Source of the DNA: Chara braunii
Lineage: Eukaryota > Streptophyta > Charophyceae > Charales > Characeae
DNA length: 39,458 bases
Assembly: GCA_003427395.1 (NCBI GenBank)
Contig: BFEA01000053.1
Coordinates: forward strand, 3,735,957-3,775,414
Reading direction: 5' to 3'
Shown here piece by piece: positions 32,087 to 39,458 of this stretch. The notes below the pieces were generated by a model. The model worked only from the letters and a program-made list of their open reading frames with translations, did no database searches and had not been told where the DNA came from. A program made the position numbers and the translations under genes. Numbering within the stretch: the first letter of the stretch is position 1; each line of letters begins with the position of its first letter.

Positions 32087-32261
32087 CTGATCGTGTCAAA
32101 CCTTTCTCTGGTGACTCTATTCCCAAATTTCGCAGATTCCCTTAATGCCTTAATAATTCCCCTCTCTTTTTCCAATGCCTCGTCATAATATTTTTCTATT
32201 AAGACTGCCACTGGGTTCTTCTTCACCCCCTTGGGCTAATATTTTCTTTTTGACCCAGTGA
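32087..32261 (-). pseudogene. pol: Element B post-protease linker, truncated
   Basis: A frame open from about 32226 reads KKNPVAVLIEKYYDEALEKERGI, then FGNRVTRERFDT, and runs directly into the 3' LTR at 32086. It looks like the linker that normally precedes reverse transcriptase, cut off by the deletion. Assignment rests on position and composition only. Confidence 0.45.
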
Positions 32262-32843
32262 CTATTTTCCTAAAAAAGGGTAAGCTGATGCAAATTTTAA
32301 TTTCATTTTCCCACCTTTGGCAGCCTCAACAACCTTCTTAAAGGCATCAATCTGCCCATCCTCATCTTTGAGTTTTCCAAGGGTCTTTACCATCTTTGAA
32401 ATCTGGTTGATCTCAACTGAGACCTCCTCCTTAGGTTCCTGTTTATCTTTTCCCTTGATCTTTCTTGCCTTCTCGGCGGACTCTTCTCTTCTAATTGAGG
32501 TGGCTGATATCTTGTGCTTGTGATGGTAAGTCGGGCAGACCACGAAAGTCTGCTCTTGTGCAGTTTCCGGGTCTTGCAAGCTGATCCAGGATGACCCTTC
32601 ATGACTGAAGAATTGGACAACCTCCATCCTGTGTAAGAACGGAGTGCCCAGAATACAGTCATGATCCAAGTCTGGTATCACAAATCCCAATAACTCGACT
32701 GACATCATCCCGACTTTAATAGGTAGATGGTCAATAAATCCTGCCACGAAGAGTTCCCCAACAATATTGCTAAGCATTTGCATCGCATGCCTATGAATAG
32801 TCAGTCCACAGGCTTCCATTGCCTTTTGAGAGATAAGTATCAT
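32262..32843 (-). pseudogene. pol: Element B protease remnant
   Basis: 193 codons. LGFVIPDLDHDCILGTPFLHRM fits the C-terminal ILG-x-x-F-L part of a retroviral-type aspartic protease, and MILISQKAMEACGL fits the stretch that follows the active-site loop. The D-(S/T)-G triplet expected just before MILIS is absent in all three frames: the sequence there reads into LLGDD in one frame and a TAG in another. Downstream is a Lys/Glu-rich tail (KARKIKGKDKQEPKEEV). Inactive if the reading is right. Confidence 0.6.
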
Positions 32844-33556
32844 CTCCTAGCAAGGTCCTGTTAACCTGACTAGGAAAGACTGATCCCAAGTAATTAATTT
32901 TCATTCTCTTATTCTCAATTAACTTCTTCAATTCCTCTCTCAACTTAAGTGTTAGTGTCATTGCCTCCTTAAAGGACAACGTCACCTCTGTTTCTTCCAT
33001 CTTAGTAATCACATCAGTAATTACTGTTCCATCTTCCAATTCACTCTTAAGTAAAAATTTTCTCTTCTTCCCTTGTTCACTTCTCTTGGGTATGGTTTCT
33101 GGTTCTTGATCATCAAGGATTTCAATCAGAGCCTCCTTGGTCTTTCTTCTTTTTTTTTCCTCTATCATTTGAAGGGTTAAATGTGCATGAATGAACATTC
33201 CTCACTTCCCCAACCACCATGTCAGGTTCCATAATGAGTTCTGGGGGTAATTCACCCTCAAATGACATCATGTTAGCCGAACAAACAGGCTTGCTAGGAG
33301 AAAATACTACCAACTCAGAGGAAATTTAAGGAGCAGAATTCTCTCCTAACAAAAGTTCGCCAGGAATGATCTCATCAGTCATGTCCTCCACTAAAGAGAG
33401 AGACCGTAGAGGCAACTCAATCAAGGCAAGTGAATCATCAGACTCTTGTATGAGTCCCTTAGACAGTTCGCCTACGAAAGTATGAACATTCACATTAGTC
33501 TTTCTTTTCTTCTTTTTCTCCATCTTTTCATCATGCTTAAGGGCAAGAAGTCGCAT
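32844..33556 (-). pseudogene. Element B charged gag-protease linker
   Basis: Open pieces at 33326-33556, 33122-33313 (same frame, separated by one TAA) and 32791-33198 (another frame). All are acidic and lysine-rich, with KKKKRK and GKKKKKDQ patches and a helical EELKKLIENKRMKI segment. No domain recognised. Position suggests the spacer between nucleocapsid and protease. Confidence 0.45.
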
Positions 33557-33824
33557 ACCTCCAGGATGTCTGGGATCTAATTTGTTCTATGAACTGTCAC
33601 AAACATGACGCATTGCATCTTTTTTTGCCACCTAAAAAACCTACAACAATAAAATAAAATTCCCATGAAAATACCACTCGATTGAGTGCCAAAAAAACTC
33701 ATTTCATAACCAGTCAAAATTGGTCACTTCTGTAAATTCATAAATCATAGAACAACCGAATAAGAAAATCCCAGAGGAAAAAACACCTAAAATAAAATAT
33801 TTTAATCCAGCCTCTGTAGAGAAT
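33557..33824 (-). other. A/T-rich gap in element B
   Basis: No open frame or recognised feature. A/T-rich, with several aaaaca/aaata runs on the plus strand. Lies between the gag end and the charged linker. Confidence 0.4.
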
Positions 33825-34962
33825 TCAAAATTTTGTTTTGATGCTGCAATAACATTGAAGTATCTCTTCATCATTCACTTGATCTTCTTTATTTAAAAAG
33901 ACTACCCCACTCTTCACGTCCTCCTCCAGTGGTTTACAGTAAGTGGTAGTGTGACCGCCTTCACCACAATAATAGCAGACAAATTTCTTCTTTGGTCGCT
34001 CGTCGTACTTTCTTCTCTCTCTGTTCCCTTTTTCACAATTTCCTCCATTCTTTCTAGATCTAGAGGAATCCCCTCTTTTACCATAGGCATCATCATCATC
34101 ACCGTCCTCATCATCATCACTTTCTGCCTTTTTCTTCCCTTTTTCATCCAGAGCATAACTGGCAGGCATGTAGTTGGCCATAACTCTTTGAAAAATATTT
34201 TCTGCGTTCAGATTGTTTCCTCTGCATAGACCATTCTCTGTCTCTCAATCTTTAGCCAACGTACTGATCTGATCCAGTGACCACTTCTTGTGAGAGATCG
34301 TAGGCAAGGTTCTGACAATTGCAACCATTTCATCCCATCTGAGAGGGTAATGTTGAACCTGATTGAGGACTGTCTGCCTTTAAGTGTCAGTGAAATTAGT
34401 CAGAAATATATAGCATCTCTGGGCTTCATCCAAATATGAGATTTTTCTTGCAATTCGGATAAAAGTCTGGAGAAAAACATTGAAAGTGTCATACTTAGCT
34501 CTTCTGATGTTAGTAAATCCTTGGTTATAGTTGGAATTGAATCTTTCTCAAATTTTCTTTTCATTCTTTATTTGATCTCTTCCTATGTGTGGCTCCTTCC
34601 ATCAACTCTTGAACAGCCAACCTCGAGTCAGTGTCACAGTAAGATAGAAGGTGCTTAAGTCGTTGCTTGTCTGTCCAGCCACAACTGAGTCCAAACAATT
34701 CATACTCATCCAAGAAATCATTTACTTGAGGCCCTCTAAAACACGGAATTCTCTCATCTGGCCTCTTTGCTCTTACAATATCTGACCCTTCTTTTATAGC
34801 GTCAACTTTCTTTACTAGTCCCCATATAACATATACCAGAGCCTCCTCATTAGTTCCCGCAAAAGAACTCGGTCTCCCTCGTCTTGCCATCTTGACCATA
34901 GACTCTCCCTGATGCTTTCTTCTCTCTGTGTCATTTCTGTCCTCCCTTTTCTTATTTTTCAA
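33825..34962 (-). pseudogene. gag: Element B gag
   Basis: The N-terminal piece (34561-34962) has a basic start (RRGRPSSF), a capsid-like segment with CFRGPQVNDFLDEYE and QRLKHLLSYC, and then loses frame. A middle part (about 34190-34560) is recoverable only across stops (FIRIARKISYLDEAQRCYIF). The C-terminal piece (33825-34181) has an Asp-rich run, an Arg/Lys-rich region and one zinc knuckle, CYYCGEGGHTTTYC (CX2CX4HX4C). Together these are a typical Ty3-like Gag. It differs from the gag of the chromovirus array, which has a long N-terminal coiled coil and an RGG-rich tail. Confidence 0.75.
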
Positions 34963-35017
34963 TCTCTCACTCTTCTCGCAAGGGATACATGTTCGTTTCT
35001 CTCTTCTCTTGTTTGCT

Positions 35018-35518
35018 CTACCCCTTTAGAATTTTGTACATAAAGAGTGTAAGCAATAATAGACTGGTAGTAATCAATGGCAATGCAATCCTTCTCAGTC
35101 TTCCAATATAATCTTCATTCAACTCTCTTTCATCATCCCTACTCAATCTTCTATTATACCCTCTCACAGTACCCCGAATCATAAAGTATCGCTTCAAGTC
35201 TATGATCTCATAATCAAATTGCATTGCTTACAAACTGTTGCTGATTCTTCTGGCAAGAGAGACTCGTTCCCTAGAAGAGTGATACAATGTCATTTCAGTA
35301 GCTCTCACTTTTACCACCTTCATTAAAGAGCTAATCTCAGTCTGGTCAGTGATAGCTCTGAAGGCTGAATCTCTCATCTGATCAAAGAAGGGTTGCAATA
35401 ACTCAAGTTCATCCAAGGTAGAGAGGTTTTTGTCAGGGATCCGAAGAGTCTCTTCCACCTTGACTATCCTTCCTTCCAGTACTAACCCAAACGTTAGCTG
35501 TTCAGCCAAGCTGGGCAT
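35018..35518 (-). pseudogene. Element B upstream ORF with C-terminal membrane segment
   Basis: Two segments in one frame (35228-35518 and 35018-35224) split by a single TAA. The last ~25 residues contain a hydrophobic stretch (IALPLITTSLLLLTLFMY) followed by a short KILKG tail, as in a single C-terminal membrane anchor. The rest is helical and charged (RDSAFRAITDQTEISSLMK, LSRDDERELNEDY). No family recognised. It lies between the primer site and gag, where Ty3 elements normally have no coding sequence. An envelope-like role cannot be inferred from this alone. Confidence 0.5.
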
Positions 35519-35520
35519 TG

Positions 35521-36251
35521 TTAACCATCATAAGCAACATCTGAAAGATAGATCTCAAGCTGGACATAGTCAGGTATTTCGAGCGTGTGTTCAAAGGTAC
35601 TCAGAGGTTGTGATTTTATCAGCAAAATAGAGTCTTTCTCTCTTGCTCTACCAACCTCAGCAATAGTCTCCAGCAGAGGCATCCAATCTTTCCTGTCTTC
35701 AAATCCATCAGCAATTGAGAACTCAGGGAGCCTCTCAAATTCTCTTACTCCCACTCCCCATGTCACTTTTCTCCTGAACTTTTATAGTCACTATTTTGTT
35801 CGCTCAAGACTGACATACGCCCCTTTCAAACACTCCAAGTACTCCGCTTCCTCCTCTAGACAGGCTGATGAGTAAAACCTCACGTCCAGACTGTCAGAGT
35901 TCAGGAATTAAACCACAGGAATGTGAAACGTTATATGTCCTATCTCGTAAGTCTCATGCCTTAGGATTACAAAGGGATTATCATACCGTGTCACCTCATA
36001 AAATTTGCCCCTCACAGTAGTTATCCTTGCTACTGAGAGTATTCTTCTTGGAATCTCTTCACTTTCCATACAAAATTTATCATAGCAGACCAATTGTCTC
36101 TAAACAAGTTGATATCAGGTAAGGGAGGGGCTGGGAGTCCCTCAAAAATAGTAAATCGAGTAGATCCAATGAAACATTTATTTTTCTTTTCAAGTCTCTC
36201 TTTCTCTTTCAGTACAACTTCTTCAGCAAATCCCCAGCATCTCCCATACAC
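35521..36251 (-). pseudogene. Element B upstream ORFs, middle part
   Basis: Open pieces at 36030-36251, 35908-36093 and 35521-35766 in different frames, probably one decayed protein. The first has GRCWGF and, 48 residues after CWG, AMINF, matching the LTR-encoded ORF. The next reads RITTVRGKFYEVTRYDNPFVILRHETYEIG, with a beta-rich look; 35521-35766 has ERLPEFSIADGFEDRKDW and ends LEIYLSDVAYDG. No domain recognised. Confidence 0.45.
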
Positions 36252-36255
36252 TGCT

Positions 36256-36522
36256 TCAGTACACCTCTCTTTTGGGACAAATTCTCACATCATACGTGTC
36301 CAGGTGGATAAAGTAGAATGTCAGAATGTAGAGTCGTTCTTGTTCCCATCCGCTCTCGACCATTTCATACTTGACGACCTCATATGGGAACACTTCTTTC
36401 TTCCTTAGAGCATTCAACGATTTTATGAGTTTTTTAACCTTTTCATTGCTCGGACCTGAACCTCTACCAACTTTTGACCTTCGGTGCTCGATTTCCTCTG
36501 CTGAAATTCTCTTCGTTCTCAT
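36256..36522 (-). pseudogene. Element B upstream ORF, basic/beta segment
   Basis: 88 codons with a basic start (MRTKRISAEEIEHRRSKVG), a helical KVKKLIKSLNALRKKEV, then a beta-like stretch with ERLYILTFYFIHLDTYDVR. It sits between the segments that match the two LTR-encoded ORFs, in the same order. Unknown function. Confidence 0.4.
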
Positions 36523-36664
36523 GGCAATACATCTATTTTTCCCACTTCAGTACCATGTTGATGATTGGTAACCAGTTGCTCCCGTCACAATAGCTGTCAC
36601 GAATATGAGGAATAAAAATTGTCTCATACGTTACTGGCATTAAACCTCATTCCACTTTCTTCCT

Positions 36665-36925
36665 CTACTTGATTAACTCTGCCTTCTCGTCATAAAGAGA
36701 TTGGATTGCAATTCCCCACAACCAGTTAAAGGCCTCACCATCGTCACAGTCTCCCTTCTTGACATAAGGACGGATATCATCGATATCTCCATCCAAGAAG
36801 CGAGTCAGCACTACGCTGATGACCGAATTGCCAGAACGGTAAACCCAACAATCCTCATACTGGTAGGTGAATATCCCTTTAGTAGTTACTTTCGAGAGTT
36901 CTTTCAATGCATCAGTAGTTAGCAT
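36665..36925 (-). CDS. Element B upstream ORF, paralogue of the LTR ORF
   Basis: 86 codons. Unknown function, but it shares with 31420-31665 and 38170-38445 a block of about 53 ungapped residues: F-T-Y-Q-Y against F-K-Y-H-Y, VVLTRFLDGDIDDIRPYVKKG against VILTSFAGGTVHDLRPYVKRG, and a closing Trp. It also stops at nearly the same point, before a Lys/Glu-rich continuation. This shows the LTR protein and the internal protein have a common origin. Confidence 0.55.
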   Translation of the reverse strand: MLTTDALKELSKVTTKGIFTYQYEDCWVYRSGNSVISVVLTRFLDGDIDDIRPYVKKGDCDDGEAFNWLWGIAIQSLYDEKAELIK

Positions 36926-37251
36926 TATTGATGAAGTCTCTGAGTTTTTGACTCTTCTTTTCGCTTCTTAGTGTTTCAAGGGCATCAGAGGTTCATGAGG
37001 CATACCTGAGATCAAGCCTGATTCTCTTTAAGAGTAATATCAATCTCCTCCTCCAGTCCAGTGTGGTACCTCACACAAGGGAAGATAAGTCTCAGTTAGC
37101 AACTGGAGTTTCCAAGAGAATGATGACTCAAGGAGGGATTGCAAAATCGGTCTGGAAAATTCAGAAAAATTATCAACAGTTCTCAATGCCTAATCAAAGC
37201 TCAAAGTTGTCTGCTGACCCAAGCTCGTTCCGGACACAAAAAATTTTCATG
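36926..37251 (-). other. Element B leader
   Basis: About 0.33 kb between primer site and the first internal ORF. No gene recognised. Some short open frames on both strands lack any support. Confidence 0.45.
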
Positions 37252-37269
37252 TCCCCGGCAACGACGCCA
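37252..37269 (-). other. Element B primer-binding site (tRNA-Asp)
   Basis: Minus-strand TGGCGTCGTTGCCGGGGA, four bases inside the LTR. It matches 17 of 18 bases of TGGCGCCGTTGCCGGGGA, the complement of the 3' end of plant tRNA-Asp, used by several plant Ty3/gypsy lineages. It proves that 37274-39020 is the 5' LTR and the element is on the minus strand. Confidence 0.88.
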
Positions 37270-37273
37270 TTTT

Positions 37274-39020
37274 TGTCGCACTTTTTCTAGTCGGGCCTCT
37301 TCCGGCGACCAGAAAGCCAACAGGCTGTCACGCAAGGTTTTTGATAATGCTCGCAATAAATAAAATAAATTATATAATGCAAATCCCTTCTTGTTGTTTG
37401 CGTCCGGCTTCGAGCGAAACCCTTCCATTGCGGTCTTCGCCGGTCCCCCGTCTTAGGAATCTTTTATTTTGATTCAGAACAGCCATGATGATGCAAATAA
37501 TAAGATTAAAATTAAGTGGCCATGTATGTATCAGGATGTCAATTTGAAGGATTGAGAACTGTGACATGATCAGCAAAGGAATACAATCATAAAGCAATGC
37601 CAAAAGAGATAATAACGACTGACTGACTCAAGGCAAAGGCAAGATGAATGAGGGAAAAGTGAGAACTCATAATAATCTCATAAAGCACAAGTGAGCATAC
37701 ATGGTCAACACTCCTGAAAGTCCTCACTCATCCCTCTAGAATCTCATGGTCAATTTCTTATTTGACTATCTGCCCGTTGTGCTTTGAACCATGTTTGCGT
37801 ACTCTCTGCGGTCGTGGCTTCGAGACATAGAGCCACCTGTACCCTGCAAGTTCCGAACACTTTCATCCAAGGCACATAACCCTGAAGTCGATCATAGCAC
37901 AAAACTCCTCCCATAGAGTTGGAAGATAGGGTCTGGAGAAGATTCCTCATCTGAGATACTCAAACTCTGAAGGCTATGTCAATGCCTGATAGTCAATCTT
38001 TGCTAGCGAGATGTACCTCTTTGCCAAGTCAACCAAGTCGCCCCAGCAAGACCCATTTGTGAGAGTGAAAGGCACTGGAGGTTTGGGATAATCAACGTAG
38101 AGCTTGGGTCCGAAGCTGCGGATCAGCTTAGTACCGCCCCCATCTAGCTCCTCCTTCTCCTCTAGGTACCTACCTGGCTGCAACAGTCCAGACTGAGTCG
38201 AAGTGCCTGTGAGTTTCCTTGCCCCTCTTTACATATGGCCTCAGATCATGGACAGTGCCACCGACGAAACTGGTAAGGATAACAAAGACTGACAAACCCT
38301 CTTGGTTAAAGCCGACAATGCTGATATAGTGGTACTTGAAGGCATCATTGAAGGCTATCTTGTTGAGATTGGAGAGGACTGCCTCTGGGACTGAGAAAGT
38401 CTGCACTGCACTCATGTGCTGAAGCGGTACCGAACCCGATCGCAATTCCTTTTAGCAAGAGCACTATCTGATTGAGGTTGATCTCTGGGTTAACTGGTGA
38501 TGACCCCCGGATTAAAAGTCAGTGACTGAATGCAAATTAATTGTAACTAACACTCCCTGGTAACTTTGATGATTGAGTGCAGTTAGGATTACGAGTCACT
38601 AGCCTGTGTCCGGTTAGTAGTGAAATATCAAAATAAAACTGTTGATTGCAGCGCGGTCCTGCCAAATGGGATGCTCACACATGATTCAAACTGCAGGGCA
38701 CCAGCAGATCTGAGGTGGTCTTGTCCATGAGTGGTCATAGTTAACTTGCTTGCTAGAGGTGGCTCTCAGACTGGAAATGTTTGAGCTGTCCTCATTTGTC
38801 GTGATGGACACTGGGAGTAGTCTCTGATGCTGAATGAGGATATAACTCTGTGTTGATTTGTTTCCGATTGAAACCTTCGAGTAACTTGAATGACTGAATG
38901 TTGATAAAGTCTTGACTGAATACTGACTGAATACTAGTTAGATGTGGTTTGAATAACGAGTCACTGAGCACTGATCATTTAGCGCCATAAACTGAGAAGG
39001 TTACGGATTACGGAGCGACA
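37274..39020 (-). repeat. Element B 5' LTR (complete)
   Basis: 1747 bp, TGTCGCAC at one end and GGAGCGACA at the other, giving TG...CA with a 6-bp inverted terminus TGTCGC/GCGACA. Immediately outside, an integrase reading frame is broken at the same base. It includes the LTR ORF copies (37750-38445), a 114-bp block absent from the other LTR, and ATTCAG-type short repeats in 38837-38970. Confidence 0.85.
37750..38445 (-). pseudogene. LTR-encoded ORFs, 5' LTR copy
   Basis: Copy of the frames at 31017-31665. The first part (38170-38445) is open, with LSVFVILTSF and DLRPYVKRG. The second part (37974-38183) is open to KIDYQALT; a TGA then replaces the Arg codon of LRRGIF, and a small change alters the frame further on. 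The overlap and frame relation of the two parts are identical to the other LTR, so that arrangement predates the integration of element B. Confidence 0.5.
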
Positions 39021-39458
39021 GCTGGCCCTTAGGTAGAATTCTTCTATCCAGTCGGCTACTCCTTTCCCCGTCTTTCTTTTAAGCGCCACCGCCTCTACGT
39101 AACCACTCAAGTTGTCTCTTGCATCCAGGATATACCTGTACCCATCTGTTGATACAAGCATGACCGCGAGATCGAGATGGATCAGATGCCCCGGTCCCAT
39201 CACCCGAGTAGGTCTAAGAGGTTCAAAGACACGAGCGGAGCTCCTTTCTTGGCAAATTAGGCACGTTTGACAGTAAGTGGCCACCATAGCGGCGCAATTT
39301 TTGTACGGGTCTCTTTTGATGACCGATGTCCTTCGGCTAGTCCGTCATGCATTGCTTGTATTATGTCCAACTGCCTAGACCTTCCGCACACAACTCGCCT
39401 AGGTGTCATTCCTTCTTCCTTCTTGAACAAGTGACCGTTCCTTAGGATATACTTTTCA
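39021..39458 (-). pseudogene. pol: Integrase fragment of a third LTR element (partial)
   Basis: Runs in from the right edge. The frame ending about 39290 has YILRNGHLFKK and the first half of an HHCC zinc finger (HDGLAEGH); after a frameshift near 39285, CQTCLICQ supplies the two Cys pairs. The core begins with IHLDLAVM (first catalytic Asp in LDL) and YILDARDNLSGYVEA, and reaches EEFYLR. It stops at 39021 where the LTR of element B was inserted. The sequence is clearly different from the integrase of the chromovirus array. Remaining catalytic residues lie beyond the insertion and are not in the window. Confidence 0.8.

Larger units (their letters stand above)
30637..39020 (-). mobile_element. 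Element B: LTR retrotransposon lacking RT-RH-IN
   Basis: Two long direct repeats (30637-32086 and 37274-39020) enclose an internal region with a tRNA-Asp primer site, extra ORFs, gag and a protease remnant, all on the minus strand. No RT, RNase H or integrase is present. The 5' LTR is complete; the 3' LTR lacks the 184 bp that would adjoin the internal region, so one deletion probably removed everything from the end of the protease linker into the 3' LTR. A second difference is a 114-bp block (about 37400-37514) found only in the 5' LTR. Arithmetic agrees: 1747 minus 184 minus 114 is 1449, against 1450 observed. Flanks (cccgt and gctgg) do not match, so no target duplication remains. Confidence 0.85.

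Noticed and set aside
30637-39020. Element B as a natural gag-only (TR-GAG type) retrotransposon
   Set aside because: The 3' LTR lacks exactly the end that adjoins the truncated pol linker, which is better explained by a secondary deletion.
1-39458. CRISPR array or prokaryotic operon
   Set aside because: The repeats are contiguous minisatellite units without regular spacers, and the genes are eukaryotic retrotransposons.

Overview
The window is repeat DNA from a eukaryotic nuclear genome and contains no host gene I can defend. Chromodomain-bearing Ty3/gypsy elements, primer-binding sites for initiator tRNA-Met and tRNA-Asp, long minisatellites and small non-autonomous DNA transposons all point to a large, repeat-rich genome of the green lineage. 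A charophyte alga such as Chara is my best guess, by the feel of the Gag proteins only, and is not proven. Almost every recognisable protein lies on the minus strand and is broken.

Layout. 1-835: a minisatellite (79-95 bp period). 836-2177: unassigned DNA with a C/T-rich tract and a poly(A). 2178-2923 and 28618-29870: two halves of one ~91-bp minisatellite. Between the halves, 2924-28617, sits a tandem array of one Ty3/gypsy chromovirus, LTR-internal-LTR-internal-LTR-internal-LTR: four LTRs and three gag-pol bodies, all on the minus strand. One 4-bp duplication (acat) brackets the whole array, so it behaves as a single insertion. Unit 1 is interrupted by an 1115-bp terminal-inverted-repeat element with an 8-bp target duplication. 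The LTR between units 1 and 2 carries a 420-bp GTACG-rich inverted-repeat element that holds an assembly gap. Correcting for these insertions and for a 228-bp deletion in unit 3, the units come to about 7.75-7.80 kb each.

In each unit the order on the minus strand is LTR, tRNA-Met primer site, ~0.95-kb leader, gag (K/E-rich coiled coil, capsid region, RGG-rich tail, CCHC knuckle), then pol in the -1 frame (protease, reverse transcriptase, RNase H, integrase, chromodomain). Each unit has lost a different residue of the integrase DDE triad, and none is autonomous.

29870-30636 is more repeat and flank. 30637-39020 is a second LTR element (element B, minus strand, tRNA-Asp primer site). Its 5' LTR is complete (37274-39020, TGTCGC...GCGACA). 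Its 3' LTR (30637-32086) lacks 184 bp, and reverse transcriptase, RNase H and integrase are missing. B has about 2.3 kb of extra reading frames upstream of gag, and its LTRs encode a protein paralogous to part of that extra region. I consider this the most interesting feature of the window. B is inserted in the integrase gene of a third element, whose remnant (39021-39458) runs off the right edge.
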